Positions 55,900 to 64,000 of a stretch of 64,000 nucleotides of DNA are shown here, piece after piece. Made by a program: the position numbers and the translations under genes. Source of the DNA: Stenopsyche tienmushanensis. Taxonomy: Eukaryota; Arthropoda; Insecta; Trichoptera; Stenopsychidae. How positions within the stretch are numbered: position 1 is the stretch's first letter; each line of letters opens with the position of its first letter. The stretch is taken from the NCBI GenBank assembly GCA_008973525.1, contig WACJ01000106.1:558001-622000 (forward strand), read 5' to 3'. Below the pieces are notes generated by a model. That model did not search any database. It was not told the DNA's origin and saw only the letters and a list, made by a program, of their open reading frames with translations.

Positions 55900-56135
55900 A
55901 TAAAGGCCATGTTATTAAAGCAACATCTATCAAAGCTGGTCACCAATTCAACGTCCTTAGACTTCTTCCTTTGGGGCTATCTTAAATGTATAAAACCGCA
56001 AACAATTGATGCCCTCAAAGTCAACATAACAAACGCCATCCAGCAAATTCAATCAGATTTACGCGATAGTCAGTCGAAAAGTGGACCTCCCGAATACGTG
56101 CCATCAAGCAAAGTCGCAGCGGACATTTGAACAAC
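55900..56135 (+). pseudogene. Mariner transposase C-terminal fragment
   Basis: Reads TSLDFFLWGYLK, KPQTIDALKVNITNAIQQIQ, then, in another frame, IRAIKQSRSGHLNNVI. This is the end of a mariner catalytic domain with a frameshift. A piece of the preceding intergenic DNA (55658-55900) shows nothing. Confidence 0.75.
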
Positions 56136-56339
56136 GTTATTGTGTTTTATTTGCATTTAAAAATCGAGCTTCCTTATTGTAAGACCCTATACATGGCCAT
56201 ACATCTTGACATTGTTATCTAAATCTATTTTTGTCCTGCATATTGTTGTATGTGCCATGAATTTGATATAATGTTTTAATATAGGTTGCAAGTTTGAAGG
56301 CTGAAACTGCAATGCAGCGAAATTCATTATTGTCGCCCT

Positions 56340-56400
56340 TTGATGCTATTTCGGCATTACGCGTTAATCCAATCAATGGATAAAGGCGTAATGCCGAATT
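56340..56400. repeat. Inverted repeat, 13-base arms
   Basis: TTCGGCATTACGC and GCGTAATGCCGAA are about 22 bases apart. Possibly part of a small foldback element. Confidence 0.5.
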
Positions 56401-56574
56401 TAAAAGCTTATCAGCGGTGGACATTGTTAATGTCGATTGATTTGTCGAGATAGCTAATAAAACAGGCACGGATGCGATTTAAAACTGATAGTCTTTCCAA
56501 CGACTATGCTTTACTATGGTGTATTTACTACACAGAAGTCGAGTTGTAGTAAAATTGTAATAATAGGAATTTTT

Positions 56575-56720
56575 ACAACATTACCAGGAGAGGCAAAATC
56601 TCAAGAAAGCTAATCATCCAGAGGCGGAGAAAGCTTTGTACGCGCGGTTTCTTCAGGAAAGAAACAGGTATACACCCGTTTTTGGGCCCATATTGGCGGC
56701 AATATGTTTATTTATGACGT
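56575..56720 (+). pseudogene. Tigger/CENP-B-type DNA-binding fragment
   Basis: The stretch QERQNLKKANHPEAEKALYA, then RFLQERNRYTPVFGPI, matches the second CENP-B-type domain of Tigger/jerky transposases. Neither end of the element is visible. Confidence 0.6.
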
Positions 56721-56946
56721 TAATAATCCGCACGATGTTGGGGATACGTTTTAATAAGTTTCGGCGCTAAACAAGGTCATTTTAACGCGCTAATAACGGA
56801 AAATATTACAGCGAATAAAAAAATAGATTGGTTTTATTTTGTAACATTTATTGTAAAATACTTATTTATCGTAATAATTAAATAATCACTTATTGCTAAT
56901 ATCGATATTTATTCATAACATTGTGTTTGTGACGGATATTCCTCCG

Positions 56947-57321
56947 TTATTTAGTTTTTCGCACCCACGATCCTTCCTTTTGTATCATTCCCAATGCTCT
57001 CAGACGCTTTGAAACGGTCGTTCGATCGACTCCTAATGATTTTGCAAGTTGTGTTTGCGTTAGACTTGGATCTTTATCGAGCAATGCTTCCAATTCTTTG
57101 TCTTTGAACGTTTTTGGTGCACCGCTGCGTTCTTTATCTTCGACGTCAAAATTATTATTTTTGAAGCGATTAAACCATTCCCTGCACGTTCTTTCTCCCA
57201 GAGCATGATCGCCATATATTTCAACAAGGAGTCTATGTGCTTCAGCTGCAGATTTCTTTTGAACAAAGTAATGCAATAAAACTCCCCGCAAATACGGTTT
57301 ACTTGGCACAAAATCCGACAT
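56947..57321 (-). CDS. Mariner transposase DNA-binding domain only, minus strand
   Basis: 124 residues, open from ATG to stop. Two helix-turn-helix subdomains are complete: LLVEIYGDHALGERTCREWF with RFKNNNFDVEDKERSGAPK, and TQTQLAKSLGVDRTTVSKRL with LGMIQKEGSWV. The frame stops at SWVRKTK, where the catalytic domain would begin, and no catalytic sequence follows. The 5' terminal repeat (TTGGGTGTGTGATTAAG) is about 150 bases upstream at 57458-57474. This is another case of a transposase kept as a DNA-binding part only. Confidence 0.8.
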   Translation of the reverse strand: MSDFVPSKPYLRGVLLHYFVQKKSAAEAHRLLVEIYGDHALGERTCREWFNRFKNNNFDVEDKERSGAPKTFKDKELEALLDKDPSLTQTQLAKSLGVDRTTVSKRLRALGMIQKEGSWVRKTK

Positions 57322-57474
57322 ATTTCACGCTAGGAATGTTTATGCTTTAACGAAATGATTTTAATGCTAGGTTATAGTACTTCAATATAGATGTGTCATC
57401 ACTTGAGCTATACGCACACAATTGCTATAACGCCATCTGATGGCGAAACGGCAGGAACTTAATCACACACCCAA

Positions 57475-58105
57475 TATGTCATTAACAAATATTTTTATTT
57501 ATGGACAATAAATGTCGGATCCAATTGTAATTAAATCTATTGAAAGAATTTAATCATACCAAAGCGTTATTTATTCAATGAAAAATATATTATTTATTTT
57601 TAAATTGAATGTTAAAACATTTATCTGCCATTTAATTTTGGCCGTAAAAGGGCGACTCTAAATATGATTAAAAATGTATGATAAAATTTATAAAAATGTA
57701 TTTCCAAATAAAAATATTAATTTTACAGTGTGCTCATGATTATAAATTATTAAATATGTTCATATTTATAAAAAAAAATGAATTTAATAAATTAAATGTG
57801 TATGTTGATAGTGGACATATTTTAGTGTGTTGTTGCCAAAATACGATTTGACGTCTCCATAGCGAGTCTGTTTGCGGTGTATCGCTTAAGAATAAGGCTT
57901 CTTTGCTACAGACGTCGCGTCTTTGAGCGTCCATCATTTAAATATACATAAATTCATCATGAAATTTCGAGAAACCGTTTCAAAAATGATCTCACGGTTT
58001 TATTACATCGGAAAACACTTTGCTTATTATTAGTGTGTTTTAGATAATAATAACTTCAAAATAATAAATTCAGTCAATACGCGTTAGAAAAATTGCATCG
58101 CGACG
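57475..58105 (+). promoter_or_regulatory. Upstream region of unit 9
   Basis: Positions 57808-57856 (GGACATATTTTAGTGTGTTG, TTGCCAAAATACGATTTGAC) are a diverged form of the block seen before the other units. The rest of 57475-57800 is AT-rich with no gene. Another likely leader segment runs to the ATG at 58106. Confidence 0.45.
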
Positions 58106-58602
58106 ATGGCGACGAGTCCCAAGAAAAAGAAAGCTCGCATGGATAAAGAATTTCGCTCGGATGAAGTCATCATAAAAAAGGAAGTCGAATTCGATGAAAA
58201 TTTCGATAGAAAAGATATAGATACAGATGCAGATCCGAACGAAGAATCTAAATTAAAACAGGTACTTATTTAAAATGTTTTCCATAAAGTGGGTACGCGT
58301 ATGATAAAATGTATTTATACGTTTTAATGCTTTTATTTTCTCAAGGAATATATTGAAATTGACATAAAGGCCGAGGATGCGTTCGAAACAAAAAAAGATT
58401 CAGACATCGATGAGGTCTTTGAACTCGATAAAATCGCCGATTTGAAGAACGATTCCGACCTGAAAAACGATTCCAATCTGAAAAACGATTCCGATCTGAA
58501 AAACGATTCCTACTCGCAAGAACGTCTCGAAATGCAAAAGCCTATCGTAGAAAAGAGTTCCGAGCCTGGATCGTCTAAGATTTACAAGCAGCCCACACCT
58601 AG
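58106..58602 (+). CDS. Unit 9: divergent Sp-like family N-terminal exons
   Basis: Exons 58106-58261 (52 codons) and 58346-58602, with GT-AG borders. Exon 1 starts MATSPKKKKARMDKE, nuclear-localisation-like, and has VIIKKEVEFDE. Exon 2 opens EYIEIDIKAEDAF, aligning with exon 3 of the other units (EYIEIKVSPDEV), so the counterpart of exon 2 is missing. It contains four tandem copies of a DLKNDS-type hexapeptide. It ends in phase 2 (PTPR, AG|GTAAAC). The next exon in phase is the Tigger transposase at 59704. Base composition is less AT-rich than in units 1-8. About a quarter of the predicted residues are acidic. Confidence 0.7.
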
Positions 58603-58875
58603 GTAAACATATTTAATTTATTATGTATAATAGCGCGACGGAGCATCGAATAAAACGTAGAGATTACGAACCAATCACGAAATTGCTTGATATTTGTGGA
58701 TCGAGCTTAATCGGCCGCAGATTTACACGAAAGCAATCCAATCCAGGTCTTCATATTTATATGAATTTTTAAAAGCGATGTTAACCGTCCCTTGATTTAT
58801 ATTGTTTGAAAATTTGAAAAACGCATTATTTTTATTTGTCTTATATTATTTAGTGTCAATTAAAATATTGTGAGA

Positions 58876-59545
58876 TTGGGTGTGTGAATAAGTTCCTGCC
58901 GTTTCGCCGTCGGACGACGGTATAAAAATTGTGCGCGTATCGCTCAAGTGTCAACGCATCTATATTGAAGTATTACGGCTTAAAATCAGTGTGCGTCATT
59001 CCATTAACGTGTAAACGATGTTTATTGATAGCGCGAATTTTGTGCCGAATAAATTGTATTTGCGGGGAATTTTATTGCACTATATTCAATGGAAATATGC
59101 AGCTGAAGCACGTAAGGTCTGGTGGAACGTGCATAAATTGGTTAAAACGCTTTAAAAATAATGGTTTTTGATGAGGCGCCTTACGACTTGAAGCCGAGAG
59201 ATGTGGAAAGGCGTCTTTTCGCAGGCGTAATGTATTATGAGCTGCTCCAATCCAACCAAATCATCACAGGCGATCTCTATTGAAAGCAATTGATGCGTTT
59301 GATCTGAGCATTGAAGGAAATAGCGGCCACAATATGCCAAAAGACACGACACGGTGATTTTGCAGAATGACGATGTTAGATCGCATGTCGTTTTTTTCGA
59401 TGTGGAATTCAAATGCTGCCGGAAAGATGGACAAAATAGTGACTAACGATGAGCAATACTTTAATTGACTTGCTTTTTTATTACTTTTTTTAAAATAAAG
59501 GATATATTTTCATGAAAAATGGCGAGGATTTATTCACACACCCAA
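58876..59545 (+). mobile_element. Deleted mariner element with terminal repeats, in the intron of unit 9
   Basis: The ends are TTGGGTGTGTGAATAAGTTC and, reversed, TTGGGTGTGTGAATAAATCC. The family is the same as the minus-strand mariner at 57.0-57.5 kb. It keeps broken pieces of the DNA-binding part (GEFYC, WLKRFKNNGF, then LRSNIV-like debris) and no catalytic domain. Confidence 0.75.
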
Positions 59546-59703
59546 TACAATTTTGGATCTTTGCTCCTATTGATCGAACAAATCGTTGTAGAAGGCTCAA
59601 TTTAGAGTTTGTACGGTTAACAAAAAGAATGTATGTGCATATCAGTAAATCTAATAGTTTATCCACGATATATTCTATGATTACATGCTTAAAAACTTTA
59701 CAG

Positions 59704-61405
59704 CGCAGTATCAGAGAAGACGGTCAAAAGAAGAGCTATTAGTTTGGATACAAAGATTCAAATTTTAGATTGCCTTCAGAAAGGGGAAAGAATGTCGACC
59801 ATAGCTAGGTGTTACGGAATGAACGAATCCACCATTCGGACTATAAAAAAGAACGAAATCATTATTAGAAAGAGCGTGAGTTCTGGCTCGATGACGAGTT
59901 CAAAAGTTTCCTCGTACGTTAGAGATAATGTGCTGCAATCCATGGAAAAGGCGTTGATAATCTGGATCGAAGACAGCACCCAAAAGAGAATACCCATCGA
60001 TATTAACGCGATAAAGCAAAAAGCTGTCCGAATATACAACCAAATCAAACAGCAGACTCAATTTTCATCATCGGATACTGCGTTGTACGAAAATCCTAAT
60101 TTTTGCGCAAGTAAAGGGTGGTTCGAGGGCTTTAAAAAACGACAATCGCTCTATAATCTCAAGAATAGATGCGATCTCGCTTCCGGTGACGAGTATGCTG
60201 CGAATCAATTTTTACCCGTATTCATGAATATAATCGAAGAAAACGCGTTCAATCCCGATCAGGTATTTAACGCCGACGAGACTAAACTGTACTGGAAAAA
60301 ATTACCGAGCAGAAAGCGCTGCAAGTCTGAAAAATCTCCCAGCGGATTCAAAGCGGCGAAGGAACGCGTGACATTATTGCTGTGCAGTAACGCGTCCGGC
60401 GATCGAATGATGAAACCGCTATTAATAAACCGAGCGCTCAAACCGCGATCCATGCGGGGCATAAACATGAACAACATTCCCGTGCATTGGATGGCCAACA
60501 AAAAAGCATGGATGACCACAAACATATTCACGGAATGGTTCCACAACTGTTTCATTCCGGAAGCCGAGAGCTACCTGAAAGAAAAAGATCTCCCATTTAA
60601 AATACTTTTACTCCTAGGCAACGCGCCCAGTCATCCGCACGATATACAACATCCAAACGTGAAAGTCGTATTTCTCCCGCCGAATACAACAGTCGCTGAT
60701 TCAACCGCTCGACCAAGGCATAATATCGACGTTCAAAACGCATTATATCAGGCGGACGCTGCAGGACATTTGGAGCAAAGCCGACGAAAACAAATCAATC
60801 GCGGTCCTCGAAATTTGCAAACGATTCACGATATTAAACTGTGCGAAACACGTCGCTTTGGCTTGCAACGAAATAGGCAAAACGACGTTAAACGCGTGCT
60901 GGAAACAAATATGGCCTCAAATCGTCGAACGAGATAACATTGTGCCGACGCGAGACGAAGAATTCTCCGATATTATAAATTTATCGAATTCATCTACTCG
61001 GAGACGGCTGCGAAAATATAAACAATCATGATATAGGCGAATTACTCGCCGATGAAGAATTAACCGAAGACGATTTAGTCAGCATGGTGTTAAGTCCCAA
61101 AGTTGAAAGCTGGCACTGCCAAACCGACAGTGTTGACTGCGGACAATTTGAGCGAAGTACTCGAGCTCGCTAAAAAGCTAGAAAAGCTCGTGATAGATAT
61201 CGATCCCAATACAGAGCGGGCGTTAAAATTTCAGCAGGATCTTAAAAATATTTACTCGCAGTATGAAGAGATTCACAAAGTCATCGCCAAGAAAAAAAAG
61301 AAAAAGAAAGCTATTTTAAAGGTGCCCAGTGAACAACACGAGAGTGATATCAAACCCAAAATATTAAACACGGTAAAAACTCAATTTAATGGATTTAGGA
61401 TTTAA
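59704..61405 (+). pseudogene. Tigger transposase exon(s) joined to unit 9, frameshifted
   Basis: The acceptor CTTTACAG at 59696-59703 opens an exon in phase 2 that reads AVSEKTVKRRAISLDTKIQI, the native head of a Tigger protein, without any ATG before the middle of the first helix-turn-helix (59792). Both DNA-binding domains are present (ARCYGMNESTIRTIKKN; NFCASKGWFEGFKKRQSL). The catalytic domain starts well (VFNADETKLYWKKLPS, ALKPRSMRGIN), but the second aspartate is glycine (LLLLGNAPSHP). Near 60695 the frame shifts by one base, and the C terminus continues in the new frame to a stop at about 61029. More C-terminal coding sequence lies at 61030-61405 (ELLADEELTEDDLVSMVL; LEKLVIDIDPNTERAL), again with shifts. 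The DNA-binding part is intact, the catalytic part is not. Confidence 0.75.
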
Positions 61406-61589
61406 TTTTGGACTGAATTTTAATAACGCAAAATGACGTTACACATCGAAGCAAACGTGTATCTTATAATGCATGATATTTAATATATTCGAATATAACT
61501 AAAACATTTGTCACTGAGAAATCATTGTTACGCGCTTCAAAATATACGGCCATCCAAATGTGACGCTGATGTTTTCTCGAGCCCCGATC

Positions 61590-62270
61590 GCGAGGCGCTC
61601 ATTTAAAGTGTCAGCGGTCTGAAAGGTGGACCGATTGGACACAAACCTTGTGGAGCCACTCATATTTTAGGATATTTAGAGTTTTTTGTGTGAATTATGA
61701 AGAGAAATGCATCCTCGAGGCTTTCTACGATCTCTATGATCACGGAAGCCCCCCCAGGGGCTAATTTACATAAGTGGATCGCTCCAAATGAGGTCGCGAG
61801 CAAGACTAAACTTCACCTCACCCATAAAACTTATATATATTTATCTATTTTACTTATTTATTTTATCTAGTCTTAATTTGCAATATATATGTATATATCT
61901 TAGCTGGTTCTTCGGACGACTTCGTTTTGTAATGAGAGTTCATAATCGTTCTATAGATATGTTTGAATATAGCGTCCGATTGCAAAGCGCTCGTTCGTCA
62001 TGTCAGCGGTCCGAAAAGCAGACCGGTTGGACACACAGACTTTGTGGCCACTCCGTCCTCTTTTAGGGCTTTATGCGACATTTTCGGGGATAAATGTGGC
62101 CTTCTATGATCTGCACGATCATGAAAGCCCCCTCAGTGGCTAACTTACATAGGCGACTTGCGGTAAATGAGGTCGCGAACGAACTTAGACTTCCTCTCAC
62201 TTATAAAAACTATATATTTCTCGATTAAATACCCGATTGAAACATAATCACAACGCTATTTTTGTTACAT
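61590..62270 (+). repeat. Two copies of the GCGGACCGATTGGACACA dispersed repeat
   Basis: Copies at about 61605-61830 and 61960-62250 (GTCAGCGGTCCGAAAAGCAG, TTGGACACACAGACTTTGTG, ATCATGAAAGCCCCCTCA) match those at 31, 51.5 and 54.4 kb. Confidence 0.65.
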
Positions 62271-62274
62271 TGTG

Positions 62275-62440
62275 AGCAAACGCGGCACCCATCTTGCGCA
62301 CAGCTTCTCATGTCCAAATTTTCAATCATAATGCGTCGTACGGCACTTTTTAAAATGCCTACTATATCTGCTAGCTCGCGCGCTTATGCCAGGTCGGAAA
62401 CTCCTCGGACTACCCTTGTAGGTGTCGCATTTGGATGACC
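62275..62440 (-). pseudogene. Mariner fragment, antisense
   Basis: The minus strand reads KGHPNATPTRVVRGV, then ARELADIVGILKSAVRRI and ENLDMRSCAQDG, part of a mariner DNA-binding region. The KGHPNA stretch resembles the linker that joins the Sp-like module to the transposase in unit 2 (KGHPNAAP). Confidence 0.6.
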
Positions 62441-64000
62441 TTCATATAATTTGTTATTTAACAGGTTTTTATTTCGTAGGCTGTTTATAGACGTTTATTT
62501 AATGATTTAACAAATACGCTCTGCGGCTAATTAGTCTGATAAGTTGATGTTTTACTATATTCTAGTGATGTTACAATTATAGTGATTATGAAGAAGATTT
62601 ATATTATAAATGGCTTTATAATATTGAAACTAAAAGAGTGATTTTAATAAATTTTATTTATTACAATAAATAGTTGTCAATTTATAGTTTATATTTCTTG
62701 AGCTCAAATATACCTATTTGAAATGTGCTTGACTTGCGGTGAATATTGTTTAATGTGAACTTAACATAAATGTTTAATATATTTTGGTTCCGACATAATG
62801 CTATGTAAATGTATATGTTCATTAATTTTAACATGAAAGGATTTCGCATTACAGAAGGACGTTGATATTTACCAGCTGCAACATAGTAACCCAATTATTC
62901 AATCTTTTGGTTTAACGATATGGACGACATGATAATAAACGATATTTTAGCTTACAATCAGGTAAATGAATTGGAATATCCACTGCCGTTATATTTATTT
63001 TTATAAATGATGTGTTGTCGTGTTAAATAATGTTCACTGCGAAGTCAAATATAAGCTCAGGAAAGTGTTTTAAAGTGGTAATTTATAAACCTCTTTTGGA
63101 GGTGTAAAAAGCTAGTAATTTGTAAATAAAAATTATGCTGTATATAGGAACATGATATGAATAAATTCTCTATTATTCTAATAATCTTTTTTTATTATTT
63201 GTGCTATGCAGTTTTTCACGTAACATATCAAACACAATGTAAATCGAGGGATGAGTTGATTTGATTATTTGTTATTATTGTGAAAAATATGCCCTCGTCA
63301 AATAAAAACCTTACAAAATAGCGACGTATACCAGTATTAACGTATTAGGGGGACCCGAAAATATTTGTACATTTTGAGACCATATGTTTGTGTCCAGATA
63401 CAGTGTCTTTGTAAATGATTTTTTTGTAGTCTTATTGTTAAACATTATTTTTGTGTAACAGATTTTTTTTTATTGATAAGGATAAAATGTCCAAATCCTG
63501 AAACTACCAAATATTTTGATTGGAGTGCCCATAAAGCCAATAAAAAACTAAATCCCTAATCAAATCGGATCCAAGGCAAAAAATCGATGAGTTTTCGCAA
63601 AGACTGGGATCCTTGTGGATCACTGAAAACATATTTATAATCGGCAAAACTAATAAGATGGGTGTTATAGCAACGAAACTCGTGCTACTTCTCAAAAAGA
63701 GCCTCCCAATTGAATAACGAATAGATTTTATAATCTAGTATATAAAAATCAATGTTGTTTGTCCGTATTTAATGCGCTTCCATACCGTTCATCCGATTGC
63801 GATAAAACTTTGTCAACTTACTGTTTACTCTTGTGAGAATAACATGACATTGCAACACATGCCGGGTATTCGTTAGTTTGGTATATATTCAAATACTTTT
63901 GGGTCTCCCTGATAGTTTACATACATGAATTAAAGATTTGAAAATATCTCTCATCAAAGTTAATGAGTTTATCATTAAAAATCACACTTGACTGACGATA
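62441..64000. other. AT-rich end of the window, no clear gene
   Basis: A 14-codon open stretch at 62920-62961 (MDDMIINDILAYNQ, then GTAAAT) could be a first exon, but nothing downstream supports it. Positions about 63735-63880 hold the dispersed repeat with GTATTTAATGCGCTTCCATA and an edge near CACATGCCGGGTATTCGTTAG. I see no other feature. Confidence 0.4.

Noticed and set aside
62920..62961. Possible 14-codon first exon near the right edge
   Set aside because: A good donor follows, but there is no second exon, no family match and no conserved block upstream; not listed as a gene.

Overview
This window is eukaryotic nuclear DNA, most likely from an insect. It is AT-rich, with short GT-AG introns and a dense load of DNA transposons (piggyBac, mariner, Tc1, Tigger/pogo, hAT, Academ-like). 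A short CCTAACC run near 25315 resembles the insect telomere unit but does not identify a species. I see no prokaryotic features, no CRISPR array and no rRNA or tRNA gene. All coordinates, splice sites and reading frames were worked out by hand.

The backbone is a tandem family of nine related genes on the + strand, called units 1-9 here, plus one orphan promoter. They start near 1.1, 3.9, 7.2, 10.8, 28.3, 39.4, 46.8, 52.7 and 58.1 kb; the orphan promoter is at 22.4 kb. Units 1-8 share an upstream block, a 36-37 codon lysine-rich first exon, and acidic exons full of psi-K-x-E-P motifs (possible SUMO acceptor sites); several also have a basic fourth exon. Unit 9 is a divergent relative. Unit 8 reveals the ancestry: its fourth exon ends in a Buttonhead box (CxCPxC) and is followed by three Sp/KLF-type C2H2 fingers, so the family derives from an Sp/Buttonhead transcription factor.

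In most other units the zinc-finger exons are gone and coding sequence from a DNA transposon occupies their place, usually in frame. Unit 2 runs into a mariner-like transposase, unit 3 into a Tc1 DNA-binding domain, unit 5 into an Academ-like gene, units 1, 4 and 7 into piggyBac cysteine-rich domains, and unit 9 into a Tigger transposase with no ATG of its own. The junctions in units 1, 3, 5, 7, 8 and 9 are all compatible with phase 2. I read this as one regulatory and N-terminal module reused with different DNA-binding C termini. Several copies are clearly decayed.

Between units 4 and 5 (13.9-24.5 kb) lie an uninterrupted hAT transposase and four tandem piggyBac-derived genes. All four lack most of the catalytic core at about the same place but keep open frames and an intact cysteine-rich finger. 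From 25071 to 27678 is a 2.6 kb terminal-inverted-repeat element whose empty site is preserved in the duplicated flank of unit 8. It carries a GC-rich minisatellite with about 40 GGGCGTG/CACGCCC cores, which match the Sp/KLF recognition sequence. The rest of the window is nested transposon debris: a full piggyBac element with TTAA ends in an intron of unit 7, Tigger/pogo copies, mariner fragments, a Penelope-like fragment and several dispersed repeat families.
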